The notes beneath the pieces were generated by a model. That model ran no database searches, was not told the DNA's origin, and saw nothing but the letters and a program-made list of their open reading frames with translations. Shown here piece by piece: positions 16,998 through 26,319 of a DNA stretch of 64,000 nucleotides; the stretch's first letter is position 1; every line of letters begins with the position of its first letter. This stretch comes from Vallitaleaceae bacterium. GTDB lineage: Bacteria > Bacillota > Clostridia > Lachnospirales > Vallitaleaceae. The DNA is taken from assembly GCA_028277605.1 (NCBI GenBank), contig JANQFZ010000079.1:1-64000 (forward strand), written 5' to 3'. Position numbers and translations under genes: made by a program.

Positions 16998-17396
16998 GTG
17001 TTGTCTAAAGAGCAATTTAAAATGGTAAAATTCTGGCTAGGATTTTGGAAAGAAAATAAGGACGTCCTCATAGAAGGTAAACTTCAACCGCTATATCCTG
17101 AACTTATGTATCCCGTTATTATTTCAGATACTAAAGAGAAGCGATTCATTGGTGTTTATAGTGATTATGTCATTAAGTCAGGCATAAACATACCTAAAGA
17201 GTTAATTATAGTTAATGGTACTTTAGAGGAGCATATTGTATTAAAATGCAATCATGATTTAGAAGAACGAGAACTAATCATAATGGATAGCTGTGGAAGA
17301 ATAAAAAGTCATCAGCGTGTTATTCTACATAAAGGTATACATCAAATAAGTGTACCTGCATCAGGCGTAATCAAATTAATTATTACCCAATTATAA
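16998..17396 (+). pseudogene. C-terminal fragment of a GH36-like alpha-galactosidase
   Basis: 132 residues beginning at a TTG: QFKMVKFWLGFWKENKDVLI, then GKLQPLYPELMYPVI and a beta-rich tail ending GVIKLIITQL. The FW..h.dvL.dG...P.YP pattern followed by a beta-sandwich is what is seen at the C-terminus of GH36-type alpha-galactosidases; the whole catalytic barrel (500 or more residues) is missing. No convincing ribosome site precedes it. It is most likely a relic created by the same deletion that left the AraC scrap at 16930-16992. The family assignment is from pattern only. Confidence 0.6.
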
Positions 17397-17427
17397 TGCT
17401 GGGAAAACTTAAATAAGAGGTTATAAC

Positions 17428-18036
17428 ATGAAACAATCGTATCAAATTGTATTATATTTAATTGGAGTTATTTTTATCCCAATGGGTGTTGTATTAATAG
17501 TTAATGCTCATTTAGGGGCAGGTGGGTATGATGCATTAAATTTCATATTAGCAGAGAAACTCAATATTAATACTGGTATAGCTATTTATATAACTGCAGG
17601 TGTGTTTTCTATTATTACGGCTATTATTAGAAATAGCTTACCTAATTTAAAGGCTTATATTTCAGCAATACTAATTGGTTTCTTTACAGACCTATGGAAA
17701 ATTATACTTGATCCGCTCCAAGTTAGTGTATTTAGTTTAAACATTCTAATATTTTTAGTAGGTATGATTGTTGTTTGCTTTGGAATAGCTGCTTATATTT
17801 TATCAGGATTTCCAACCAATCCAACGGATGACTTTGTTGTATGTTTAACGGAAAAAGGATGGTCTATAGTTAAGGCTAAAATATTTATGGATGTCATATG
17901 TGTCATCATAGCCTATCTATTAGGTGGAGAAATTGGTTTAGCTACAATTATCATTACTATTAGCTCTGGACCAATTATAAACTGGTTTAATGATGCTTTA
18001 AAAAATCTTCTAATAAAGGGAAAAGAGATCTATTGA
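17428..18036 (+). CDS. YczE/YyaS/YitT family membrane protein
   Basis: A 202-residue integral membrane protein with about five or six hydrophobic segments. The motif GVVLIVNAHLGAGGYDALNF (residues about 21-40) and the repeat-like GIAAYILSGFPTNPTDDFVV match the YczE/YitT group, whose transport substrate is not firmly known. It starts at an ATG after AAGAGGTTATAAC and is 31 bp after the GH36-like relic. Terminator at 18151-18180. Confidence 0.85.
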   Translation: MKQSYQIVLYLIGVIFIPMGVVLIVNAHLGAGGYDALNFILAEKLNINTGIAIYITAGVFSIITAIIRNSLPNLKAYISAILIGFFTDLWKIILDPLQVSVFSLNILIFLVGMIVVCFGIAAYILSGFPTNPTDDFVVCLTEKGWSIVKAKIFMDVICVIIAYLLGGEIGLATIIITISSGPIINWFNDALKNLLIKGKEIY

Positions 18037-18150
18037 TTGGGTTATATCTTAGCTGGTAAGAAAAGAAAAAGATAAGCTATACTATCAGACAGCTAAACTA
18101 GTTTCTTTTACTTAGTTTTGCTTATACATATTAACTTATAGCTCACTTAG

Positions 18151-18180
18151 AAAAAAAGAACAGTAACTGTTCTTTTTTTT
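18151..18180 (+). terminator. Rho-independent terminator
   Basis: AAAAAAAGAACAG / CTGTTCTTTTTTTT around a tight TAA loop, ending in a run of eight T. Confidence 0.88.
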
Positions 18181-18235
18181 GTGCATTAAATGGCAGGTAA
18201 TAAAGGTAAAAAGAACGATAAACGTAGTAAATAGA

Positions 18236-18258
18236 ACGATTTTATTGTGTATAATCGT
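18236..18258. promoter_or_regulatory. Possible operator of the Phd-Uma2 gene
   Basis: Inverted repeat ACGATTTTA / TATAATCGT (8 of 9 pairs) overlapping the -35 box at 18245. AGAACGAT occurs both here (18233) and 22 bp upstream (18211). Binding by the encoded Phd-like domain is inference. Confidence 0.45.
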
Positions 18259-18273
18259 ACGTTATAGTATAAT
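18245..18273 (+). promoter_or_regulatory. Sigma-A promoter for Phd-Uma2 gene
   Basis: TTGTGT (18245-18250), 17-bp spacer, perfect TATAAT (18268-18273), about 53 bp before the start codon. Confidence 0.6.
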
Positions 18274-18325
18274 TAGTGAATAAGGTAAGGCTTAAGACAA
18301 GCAATAAAAGAAAGGATGGATTGAC

Positions 18326-19102
18326 TTGACAAAAAATAATCCGTATAAAGAAGGGGTAGTCATAACTGCAACCGAATTAAAACAGAATTTAGGAAAATAC
18401 CTTGATCATGTTGTGGATCAGAACGATGTCGTTATTACAAAAAATGGCAAGAAGATAGCACGATTAACACCCTATGTTACTGATATAGAACAATACTTTG
18501 TAGTAAGAGAAAAGGCATTAGATTATCAGTATGGGGGCAAGAAAGTATCCTATGAAGAGTTCATGCAGATATACGAAAATAGTACACTTAGAATGGAATA
18601 TATTAACGGTGAAATCTATTTGCTTGGCTCTCCTAATATTGGACATCAAGAAATCCTTGGACGGTTGTATCTTTTATTTAATACCTATTTTAAGGGCAAA
18701 TTATGTAGAGTGTTTTTAGCACCCTTTGATGTACATTTTAGGAAAAAAGACATAGATACACCAGATGTTATGCAGCCAGATATATTAATTGCGTGTGATC
18801 TTAAGGAAGAAGGTATTGTTACTGAAAATGACCGTTATATGGGCACACCTACATTAACATTAGAGATTCTATCTAAAAGTACACGTACTAAGGACATGAT
18901 TGATAAATTAAATACTTATAGGTTATCCAATGTAAAGGAATACTGGATTGTTGATCCAAGAAATGAACAGATTATGGTATATAGCTTTGATGCATGGGAT
19001 ATTGATCAATTTAAAAGTTTCAGTAAGGAAGAAGCTGCTGAGTCTCATGTTTTTAAAGGTTTATCTTTAGATGTTAGGAAGTTGTTTGATGACTTAATAT
19101 AG
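18326..19102 (+). CDS. Phd/YefM antitoxin domain fused to Uma2-family nuclease-like domain
   Basis: 258 residues, TTG start with AAAGGA upstream. Residues about 10-50 (ITATELKQNLGKYLDHVVDQ, VVITKNGKKIARL) are a Phd/YefM-type antitoxin DNA-binding domain. Residues about 70-240 are a Uma2 (DUF820) domain of the PD-(D/E)XK superfamily: RMEYINGEIYLLGSP, MQPDILIACD, LTLEILSKSTRTKD, KLNTYRLSNVKEYWIVDP, with the acidic D...E-x-S pattern retained. Uma2 proteins are abundant, mostly in cyanobacteria and some Firmicutes, with unproven function. No separate toxin gene is adjacent. The fusion suggests self-contained regulation of a nuclease-like protein. Confidence 0.85.
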   Translation: MTKNNPYKEGVVITATELKQNLGKYLDHVVDQNDVVITKNGKKIARLTPYVTDIEQYFVVREKALDYQYGGKKVSYEEFMQIYENSTLRMEYINGEIYLLGSPNIGHQEILGRLYLLFNTYFKGKLCRVFLAPFDVHFRKKDIDTPDVMQPDILIACDLKEEGIVTENDRYMGTPTLTLEILSKSTRTKDMIDKLNTYRLSNVKEYWIVDPRNEQIMVYSFDAWDIDQFKSFSKEEAAESHVFKGLSLDVRKLFDDLI

Positions 19103-19280
19103 TCAAGTTCAAAGATTAGAAGCTATACATTAGGATAAAGTATGACAATTTAATGAATGATATTAAGCAGAAATACATCTTTATTTAAAATTTAATTAAA
19201 ATATTAGTTACTATTATTTAAAGGATATGGTATAGAATGTCAATAATGAAACTAAACATAATGTTCAAAAGGAGAAATTA

Positions 19281-21038
19281 ATGAAAAAACACTTTGTGGT
19301 AATAGGACTAATATTTTTATTTGCAATAACGGGTTATCTGGTTCTAAATAAAAGGAACATTCAAGCTCAGCATAATAACGACTCATTAACAATATTTAAT
19401 GAAATAACATCCATGGATGTGGATGTGGATATGGATGGAGATAAAGAAATATTGAAAATCATTCAAGTAAATGGAGAGGAAATTGAAGATAACCTCTATG
19501 AAGGAACCTTTGTTATTCAACTTTATGATGAGAATGAAAGGCTATTAGATGAACTACTGCTAAACCATCAAATAAACTATACTTTACCTAAAGACTTTGA
19601 AATAAAGTTTAACGATTATAACAAGGACGGTACATTAGATTTTAATATTGGAAATCCTATTATCAATGATGAGATGGAATATATTTATCAGTTTTATACT
19701 TTTGAAGATGGAAAAATAAAAAAAATGCCATTTAGAGAGAGTGAACGATTAGAAAGCTGTCAAAAAGCATTCTCCAATGATTTTAAAGTATATTCTGATA
19801 TTTTTGTTACTTATGATTTTGATGGTGAAGCCTATCACTATAAAAAATATAGATGGGAAGAGGAGCGTTTTATTGTCGTTCATTCCATTCAAAGCCCATT
19901 GGACTATAAAAATATACAAAAAAATGAAATTATTAAGAGGCTAATTCATATTTTATCAAAAGCTGATCCAACAGATGAAAGAAACCTATTAGAAAAATGT
20001 GAAGAGGACTATAAGTGGTTGTTAAGTCATTCGGAAGATACCCGACTATACTATTTTATGAATACTGGATTTATAAACACTGAAAGCTATCATAAAAAAT
20101 ATTATGAATTAGAACAACATATATTAAATAGGGTAGATGAATTAAAAGATATCAAAGATTGCTTTTCTATATTTAATATTGAAGATATTACCAGTTGTTC
20201 ACTAGATGAAATCAAACAGCTTGAATCACCGCTTGATGAAGATGACTATGTTTATAAAGAATACAGTTGGGAAGTCAATAATAAAACCTACAAGGTATTA
20301 GTGGGTGGTTTTGACTTATATGATTTTGTATTTCTTTATAATGATCACGGACATTATTTAGATGGTCGTATATATCTAGATAGGGGTAGAGAAAGACTAC
20401 AAATACTACAAATAGCTTTTAGAAAAAAGCAAAACTACATGTGTGTTTCTCCCATTGTTCAAGGCTATGGAACAGGTGTTTATACAGTTGGAGGAGAATG
20501 GTACGAAGTATATAAGGATAAATTATTAAATAGAATGGACTATTTAGTAGAAGGTTATGAAGCCATGCTTGGATTTGATTATTTGAAAAAATATCATTTA
20601 GTAGAAGAACATTATAATGAACAATCAGGAAACTATCAACTTACTTATCAGTTAGACATACTTTCGCTCTCTAGCGAAGGAAATATGGGCATCAAAAAAA
20701 CTCTTATGTTTCAGTGGGATGAAGAAGAACAAGTATTCAAAAATAAAGGACTAAATATGCAAGACTATCCTGTCAGTGATTTATTTACACAAACTGTTGA
20801 ACATCAAATTTTAGAAGAAAACTATCATGCCATGAAAAAGTTAATTGATGATGATACCATTGAAGATAAAGAAGAAAAACTAGAATATATAACTGCATTT
20901 TTGCTTCATAGCAACCAAAGTAATGTTGGTAAAAGGAATGTATTGCTAAATGAGCTTGATAAATGGTATAGAGCGCACCCTGAATATTTATGGGGAGAGG
21001 AATTAATTCAAAAAATAGAACAGAAGATTAATGAGTAA
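19281..21038 (+). CDS. Large secreted or anchored protein with acidic calcium-type loops
   Basis: 585 residues with an N-terminal signal or anchor segment (about 4-22) and an otherwise soluble acidic chain. Two loops look like calcium-binding DxDxDG/FG-GAP motifs: DVDVDMDGDKE (about residues 48-58) and NDYNKDGTLDF (about 112-122). The region around 365-420 contains LYDFVFLYNDHGHYLDG and VQGYGTGVYTVGGEWYEVYK. I do not recognise a family for the remaining 400 residues. The ATG follows AAAAGGAG. It is monocistronic with a terminator at 21061-21098. Extracellular location and calcium binding are inference. Confidence 0.7.
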   Translation: MKKHFVVIGLIFLFAITGYLVLNKRNIQAQHNNDSLTIFNEITSMDVDVDMDGDKEILKIIQVNGEEIEDNLYEGTFVIQLYDENERLLDELLLNHQINYTLPKDFEIKFNDYNKDGTLDFNIGNPIINDEMEYIYQFYTFEDGKIKKMPFRESERLESCQKAFSNDFKVYSDIFVTYDFDGEAYHYKKYRWEEERFIVVHSIQSPLDYKNIQKNEIIKRLIHILSKADPTDERNLLEKCEEDYKWLLSHSEDTRLYYFMNTGFINTESYHKKYYELEQHILNRVDELKDIKDCFSIFNIEDITSCSLDEIKQLESPLDEDDYVYKEYSWEVNNKTYKVLVGGFDLYDFVFLYNDHGHYLDGRIYLDRGRERLQILQIAFRKKQNYMCVSPIVQGYGTGVYTVGGEWYEVYKDKLLNRMDYLVEGYEAMLGFDYLKKYHLVEEHYNEQSGNYQLTYQLDILSLSSEGNMGIKKTLMFQWDEEEQVFKNKGLNMQDYPVSDLFTQTVEHQILEENYHAMKKLIDDDTIEDKEEKLEYITAFLLHSNQSNVGKRNVLLNELDKWYRAHPEYLWGEELIQKIEQKINE

Positions 21039-21060
21039 AATTTAAATTCATAGAACCCAT

Positions 21061-21098
21061 CATAGAAAACACGTATTTAACATGCGTGTTTTTCTATG
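21061..21098 (+). terminator. Terminator-like hairpin
   Basis: CATAGAAAACACG / CGTGTTTTTCTATG with an 11-base loop, 23 bp after the stop of the secreted protein gene. Confidence 0.7.
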
Positions 21099-21305
21099 TT
21101 TCAAAAATACTATAAATTAACATGCATTAACTTATAAAATTTTATTATCCATCAGCTAAGTTCTTGATTGTCATTTAGAACTTTTAAAAATGGGAAGCTG
21201 AAAAAATAAAACCATATAGTGTAATATAGATATTTGTGATAGAATTTAAGAAGTTATATATATTTAGTCAATAATAAGGCTATAATTAATTATTGGAGTG
21301 ATAGT

Positions 21306-22316
21306 ATGCCAACAATCAAAGATATTGCAAGAATAGCAGGTATATCCGTGACGACAGTTTCTAGAGCATTAAACCACTACAGCGATGTCAGTGCAAAGAC
21401 TAAAAAAAGAGTTTTTGATATAGCAAAGGAAATAGGGTATGTACCTAATCGTTCTGCTCAGAACCTTGTGAAAAGAAAGAATAATACATTAGCTATTATC
21501 CTATCAGGATTAGAAAGAAAAGGTGGTAAAGATAATATTGTTTATCAGCTTCTTAGTGGTATGTACAGTTACGCAGAGTCGGTCAATTATGAAGTTGTTT
21601 TATTCACAACTAGCTCAGCACATCAAAAAGAAAAAACCTATATACAGTTTTGCAAAGAACATAATATAGGCGGTGCAGTTTTAAATGGTATCCGTATAGA
21701 TGATCCATACTTTCATGAGCTTGTTAATAGTGATTTACCCTGTGTATTAATTGATGTTTTGGCAGAGGGAGGAAATACAAGCAGTGTAACGATTGATAAT
21801 ATAGAAGCTGCTAAGGATGCAGTAGCGTATCTGATTACACAGAATCATAGAACTATTGGCATGATTAATGGGCGTAAAGAAGCAGATGTATCCATTCAAA
21901 GATACAAAGGTTATATTAAAGCTTTAAAACAACATCATATTACTATTGATGAAGATAAGATTATCTATGCTGACTTTGATGAAGTTAAAGCGTATGAAAA
22001 AACCAAAAGTCTGTTAAGAAGATATCCAGAAATAACCGCTCTATTTTGTGCAAGTGATATGATGGCAATCGGTGCAATGAGAGCAATTAAAGATATAAAT
22101 TTAAGAATTCCACAAGACATTTCAATCGTTGGGTTTGATAACATTCCGTTGTCTGAATACACAACTCCTCCTTTAACTACTATTGATCAAGACTTCTATA
22201 AAAGAGGTGCAGAAGCAGCAAAACAGCTCCTGAAAATGATCCAACAAGAAAAGGTAGAAAAAAACATTTTTTTAGAACATAAATTACTTGCAAGACATAG
22301 TGTGCATATGTTATAA
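21306..22316 (+). CDS. LacI-family transcriptional regulator
   Basis: 336 residues. N-terminal LacI helix-turn-helix and hinge (IKDIARIAGISVTTVSRALN, then AKTKKRVFDIAKEIGYVPNRSAQNLV), followed by a periplasmic-binding-protein-like sensor domain with CASDMMAIGAMRAI and ISIVGFDNIPLSEYTTPPLT. It is located just before a GH65 phosphorylase. Two identical LacI-type operators (22324, 22388) separate the two genes, so it most likely represses or controls the phosphorylase/ABC genes in response to the cognate sugar. Confidence 0.94.
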   Translation: MPTIKDIARIAGISVTTVSRALNHYSDVSAKTKKRVFDIAKEIGYVPNRSAQNLVKRKNNTLAIILSGLERKGGKDNIVYQLLSGMYSYAESVNYEVVLFTTSSAHQKEKTYIQFCKEHNIGGAVLNGIRIDDPYFHELVNSDLPCVLIDVLAEGGNTSSVTIDNIEAAKDAVAYLITQNHRTIGMINGRKEADVSIQRYKGYIKALKQHHITIDEDKIIYADFDEVKAYEKTKSLLRRYPEITALFCASDMMAIGAMRAIKDINLRIPQDISIVGFDNIPLSEYTTPPLTTIDQDFYKRGAEAAKQLLKMIQQEKVEKNIFLEHKLLARHSVHML

Positions 22317-22323
22317 TACACTT

Positions 22324-22339
22324 ACCGAAACGTTTTGGA
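22324..22339. promoter_or_regulatory. LacI-type operator 1
   Basis: ACCGAAACGTTTTGGA, a near palindrome with the central CG step typical of LacI-family sites, 8 bp after the lacI-type gene stop. An identical 16-mer lies at 22388. Confidence 0.8.
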
Positions 22340-22387
22340 TAATGCGGTATTTATACTAATTATACAAAACTTTTTTTAGAAGTAACA

Positions 22388-22403
22388 ACCGAAACGTTTT
22401 GGA
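22388..22403. promoter_or_regulatory. LacI-type operator 2
   Basis: The second identical copy of ACCGAAACGTTTTGGA, 64 bp after operator 1 (about six helical turns, compatible with DNA looping) and 43 bp before the GH65 start codon. Confidence 0.8.
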
Positions 22404-22445
22404 ATATAGATAATATAGCTAAAGACAACAAGGGGGTTAGACTTA

Positions 22446-24788
22446 ATGAAATATAATATCGGTAGCCATGATGATGAAAACTGGATTATTACCGAGGATA
22501 CGTTTGATACACGGTATCTTGGTAAGTGCGAAGCCATTATGGTTTTAGGAAATGGTTACATGGGTATTCGTTCTGCTACTGAAGAGGCTTATGTTGGTGA
22601 AGTTAGAAATACTTTTGTTGCAGGTACTTTTAATCAATTTGATGCTAATGAGGTCACTGAATTACCGAATGCAGCTGATGTCATTCAGATGAAGATCATT
22701 TTAAATGGAGTATCATTAGATTTAACAAAAGGAAGCATAAGCAATTACAAAAGACAGTTGAACGTAAGAACAGGGGAATTAATTAGAACGGTGAACTGGG
22801 AGCTACCTGCTGGAGAGTGCTACGAATTAACCTTTAGGAGATTTGTCTCTCTCAGTGACCGTCATCTCATAGGACAAAGAATAGAAATTATTCCAATAAA
22901 TCAACAAGCTTCTATTAAACTGATATCAGGTATCAACGGTCAGATGACCAATTCTTCAGTACAGCATTTTTCAGAAGGTGATAAACGACTGTACGATAAT
23001 GAGTTCATACAGCTTGTTCAAACAACTATGCAATCCAATATCCATTTTGTTACCAACACAGTACATCATTTTGAATTAGATGATATGGAAGTTAAACCTA
23101 ATCAATTAATTCAAATGGATCGTAGAAAAATAGAGTTAAATTATGATATTCAAGTGAATAAAGGGCAAAAATTGGTTATTGAAAAAGTATCTAACATCTA
23201 TACGTCTAGGGATAAAGAGCATCAAAGCATGGAATTAAAGGAAATTAAATCATTATCTTATCAAGCTCTAAAAGATCAAAGACTTAGAGGATATGAAGCT
23301 TTATTATTAGAAAGTAGTGAGGCTTGGAAAACAAAAGTCTGGGACTTGTCTGCTGTTACCATTGAAAGCAGTAATCCATTTGACCAGCTGGCAATACGAT
23401 TTGCTCATTATCATCTCACCATTATGACACCTTCTCATGATAACCGTATGAATATTGCTGCAAAAGGGTTAAGTGGTGAAGGCTATAAAGGACATACTTT
23501 TTGGGATACTGAGATATTCATATTGCCTTTCTGGATATACAGCCAGCCAAAAACTGCGCGTTCGCTCTTAGAGTATCGCTATCATTCTTTGCCAGGGGCA
23601 CATAAAAAGGCTAAAGAAAATGGTTATGAAGGTGCTATGTTTCCGTGGGAGTCTGCATGGCTCGATGATGGTGAAGTAACACCCGTCTGGGGAGCAGCAG
23701 ATATAGTTACTGGTCAGCCTACTAAAATATGGTCAGGTTTTATTGAACAACATATTACAGCGGATATTTCTTTTGCTGTATGGCAGTATTATCAAATTAC
23801 TCACGATGAAGATTTTATGGAGCGATACGGTTACGAATTGTTTATGGATACGGCTAAATTTTGGAGTTCTCGTTTAGAATGGGATGAAGCTGCTCAGCGA
23901 TATCATATTAATGATGTGGTTGGACCAGATGAATATACGGAACATGTGAATAACAATGCCTTTACAAACCATATGGCGTATTGGACAATTAAGAATGCGA
24001 TGTGCTACTATCAACAGTTAAAAGAAACCAATGAAGAACTTTGGGATCGACTCAATCAAAAATTAGATTTAGAGGTTGCTTATGAAAAATGGTCCGATAG
24101 AGTAGAAATCATTTATAGACCAATGCCTAGAGAAGAAGATTTGGTCATACCTCAGGATGATTCCTATTTAAATAATAAAGAAATAGATTTAAAAAAATAC
24201 AAAACTCAAAAACAAGTAGGATTAATATTTAAAGATTATAATATGGAACAGGTTAGTGAAATGCAGGTTTCTAAGCAGGCGGATGTTATGATCTTAATCT
24301 ATCTATTAGAGAACCTATTTACCAAAGAAACTAAAATAGCCAATTGGAACTACTATGAACCTAGAACACTTCACGACTCATCCCTAAGTCTAGCTATCCA
24401 TTCGGTATTGGCAAGTGACTTAAAAATGGAGGACTTAGCTTATGACTTGTTTCAAAGAGCGTCACGTATTGATTTAGGTCCTAATATGAAATCTAGTGAT
24501 CATGGTATTCATGCTGCATCAATTGGTGGTATATGGAAATGTATTGTTAATGGTTTCGGTGGGGTAAGAATGCTGGATGGGAAACTAAGAATAGAACCCC
24601 ATCTGCCAGAAACATGGACTAAACTAAGCTTTCCAATCTATTGGCACGGGGAAAGACTGATTATAACCATAACAAAAGAAGTTATGATAATTGAGAATCA
24701 AACAGGCAATAAAAAGATTGAATTCATTTATAAAGGGAAAGCATTTGTATTAGAGACTTTTTTAAGGCTAGATCTAAATAATGAATAA
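22446..24788 (+). CDS. GH65 family disaccharide phosphorylase
   Basis: 780 residues, normal GH65 length: N-terminal beta-sandwich (about 1-275), helical linker, (alpha/alpha)6 barrel with KGLSGEGYKGHTFWDTEIF, the catalytic acid Glu496 within DVVGPDEYTEHVNNNAFTN, then KQADVMILIYLL and DSSLSLAIHS, and a C-terminal beta-sheet domain. GH65 enzymes phosphorolyse alpha-glucosides such as maltose, trehalose, kojibiose or nigerose, giving beta-glucose 1-phosphate, which the pgmB product downstream converts to glucose 6-phosphate. Linkage specificity cannot be fixed by eye. Controlled by twin LacI operators. Confidence 0.92.
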   Translation: MKYNIGSHDDENWIITEDTFDTRYLGKCEAIMVLGNGYMGIRSATEEAYVGEVRNTFVAGTFNQFDANEVTELPNAADVIQMKIILNGVSLDLTKGSISNYKRQLNVRTGELIRTVNWELPAGECYELTFRRFVSLSDRHLIGQRIEIIPINQQASIKLISGINGQMTNSSVQHFSEGDKRLYDNEFIQLVQTTMQSNIHFVTNTVHHFELDDMEVKPNQLIQMDRRKIELNYDIQVNKGQKLVIEKVSNIYTSRDKEHQSMELKEIKSLSYQALKDQRLRGYEALLLESSEAWKTKVWDLSAVTIESSNPFDQLAIRFAHYHLTIMTPSHDNRMNIAAKGLSGEGYKGHTFWDTEIFILPFWIYSQPKTARSLLEYRYHSLPGAHKKAKENGYEGAMFPWESAWLDDGEVTPVWGAADIVTGQPTKIWSGFIEQHITADISFAVWQYYQITHDEDFMERYGYELFMDTAKFWSSRLEWDEAAQRYHINDVVGPDEYTEHVNNNAFTNHMAYWTIKNAMCYYQQLKETNEELWDRLNQKLDLEVAYEKWSDRVEIIYRPMPREEDLVIPQDDSYLNNKEIDLKKYKTQKQVGLIFKDYNMEQVSEMQVSKQADVMILIYLLENLFTKETKIANWNYYEPRTLHDSSLSLAIHSVLASDLKMEDLAYDLFQRASRIDLGPNMKSSDHGIHAASIGGIWKCIVNGFGGVRMLDGKLRIEPHLPETWTKLSFPIYWHGERLIITITKEVMIIENQTGNKKIEFIYKGKAFVLETFLRLDLNNE

Positions 24789-24865
24789 CATAGGACAGCA
24801 ATTACAAAGCATTTAAGAAGCAATTACATTTTAACATTCTTAACATCTTTATTATTCTGTTAAGA

Positions 24866-24896
24866 CTTGCATAATTACTCAAGATAGTTATGCAAG
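24866..24896 (+). other. Intercistronic hairpin before binding-protein gene
   Basis: A perfect inverted repeat CTTGCATAA / TTATGCAAG, 40 bp before the solute-binding protein gene and without a T-run. It may protect or process the mRNA in front of this highly expressed gene. Confidence 0.5.
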
Positions 24897-24935
24897 AAAG
24901 TTGAATTATATAATCATATAAGGAGGATTTTTATA

Positions 24936-26234
24936 ATGAAAAAAATATTTTCTTTTGTACTTATGGGTTTATTAGTTTTTGGTGTGTTAACTGGATGTCA
25001 ACAGCCATCACAAGATCAAAATCCATCGTCTAATTCAGAACAAAATGAAAGTAATCAAGACAGTCAAGACACTGAAGATAATCAATCTAGTTTAGAAGGA
25101 AAAAAAGTTGTTGTAGGACGTTGGGGTGGTAATGATGCCGAAACAGCAGCTTTTGCGGAGATGTTAGAAGGTTTTACAAACAAAACAGGTATTGAAGTTG
25201 AAGAGAGAATCTACTCAGACTATAATACTGAGTTGCAAGCAGAGCTTATTGGTGGGACTGCTCCAGATGTATTTTATGTAGATGCGTATATGGCTCCTTT
25301 TTACAGTGAACAAGGTGTTCTACTATCTTTGGATCCAGTTGAATTTGATCTTATCAATTTTTACGATACTTTAAGTAATGCTTTTAAAAGAGATACAAAG
25401 TATTATGCTGTTAGCAAGGACTATTCTACATTAGCTCTATATTATAATAAAAAATGGGTAAATGAAAGTGATATTCCAACAACCTTAGAAGACTTATGGC
25501 AGGGAGATTATCTAACAACACTAAAAGAGACCCTACCTGAAGGCGTTGAAGCAATGACTTATAATCAAGATATGGCTAGAAATATGTATTATGCTGAAGC
25601 AGGTGGAGCATCCATTATTAAAGATGATATTTATTCTTCTTTAGGGGATAGCCAAGTAGTGGAAAATTTAAGACCATTAATTGAGGCAGCAAAAGCAGAC
25701 AAAATTGTAACACCCCAAGACTTAGGAACTGGCTGGAATGGAGATGCTTTTGGTAATGAAAAAACAGCGCTTATGATAGAAGGTAACTGGGTTCTTGGTT
25801 TCATGGAACAGAATTTTCCAGATGTTGAGTATGGAGTTATAGAGATTCCTACCTTTAAAGGTGAGAAAGGAACCATGGTATTTACAGTAGGGTATGGTAT
25901 TAATGCTGCAACTAAAGAGGTAGATGCTGCAAAAGCTTTTGTTAAATATGCCACTGGTACAGAGGGTATGGCAACATGGACAACAGGCGCTGGAGTATTA
26001 CCATCACGTATAGATGTTGCAGATGCTACAAAAGTAGAAGAAGATCCATTTAAAATGCCACATATTGCTGGGGCACAATATGCGACACCTTGGCAAAAAG
26101 GAACCACGATGGATACGATTAATAATGAATATAAGAATTATATTCCTTCTGCTATAAATGGTGAAAGAACATTAGAAGATGCTCTAAAAAAAGCTGAAGA
26201 CGAAGCGAATAAAACCATTGAAGCAAATCAATAA
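24936..26234 (+). CDS. Sugar ABC transporter substrate-binding lipoprotein
   Basis: 432 residues. Lipoprotein signal with lipobox LTGC (Cys21), a Gln/Ser/Asn/Asp-rich linker (about 22-55), then a CUT1-type extracellular solute-binding domain: VVGRWGGNDAETAAFAEML, GTAPDVFYVDAYM, SKDYSTLALYYNKKWV and NEKTALMIEGNWV. It belongs with the two permeases that follow and presumably captures the disaccharide cleaved by the GH65 enzyme. The ATG follows AAGGAGG. Confidence 0.93.
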   Translation: MKKIFSFVLMGLLVFGVLTGCQQPSQDQNPSSNSEQNESNQDSQDTEDNQSSLEGKKVVVGRWGGNDAETAAFAEMLEGFTNKTGIEVEERIYSDYNTELQAELIGGTAPDVFYVDAYMAPFYSEQGVLLSLDPVEFDLINFYDTLSNAFKRDTKYYAVSKDYSTLALYYNKKWVNESDIPTTLEDLWQGDYLTTLKETLPEGVEAMTYNQDMARNMYYAEAGGASIIKDDIYSSLGDSQVVENLRPLIEAAKADKIVTPQDLGTGWNGDAFGNEKTALMIEGNWVLGFMEQNFPDVEYGVIEIPTFKGEKGTMVFTVGYGINAATKEVDAAKAFVKYATGTEGMATWTTGAGVLPSRIDVADATKVEEDPFKMPHIAGAQYATPWQKGTTMDTINNEYKNYIPSAINGERTLEDALKKAEDEANKTIEANQ

Positions 26235-26262
26235 TAATTTGGTAGGCAAATAAAGTTCACTA

Positions 26263-26296
26263 GGGGTAGTCTTAAAAAGTTTTTTAAGGCGACCCC
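26263..26296 (+). other. Intercistronic hairpin between binding protein and permeases
   Basis: GGGGTAGTCTTAAAAAG pairs with TTTTTTAAGGCGACCCC apart from two mismatches. Such a hairpin between a binding-protein gene and its permease genes usually lowers downstream expression, matching the need for excess binding protein. Confidence 0.65.
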
Positions 26297-26319
26297 ATAA
26301 TTTTAAAGGGTTGGTGATT

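Noticed and set aside
22335..22357. Promoter made of TTGGAT and TATACT between the LacI operators
   Set aside because: The spacer is 11 bp; I could not identify a convincing GH65 promoter.
25631..26107. 158-codon minus-strand frame inside the binding-protein gene
   Set aside because: Shadow of a clear lipoprotein gene; no ribosome site and no recognisable domain.
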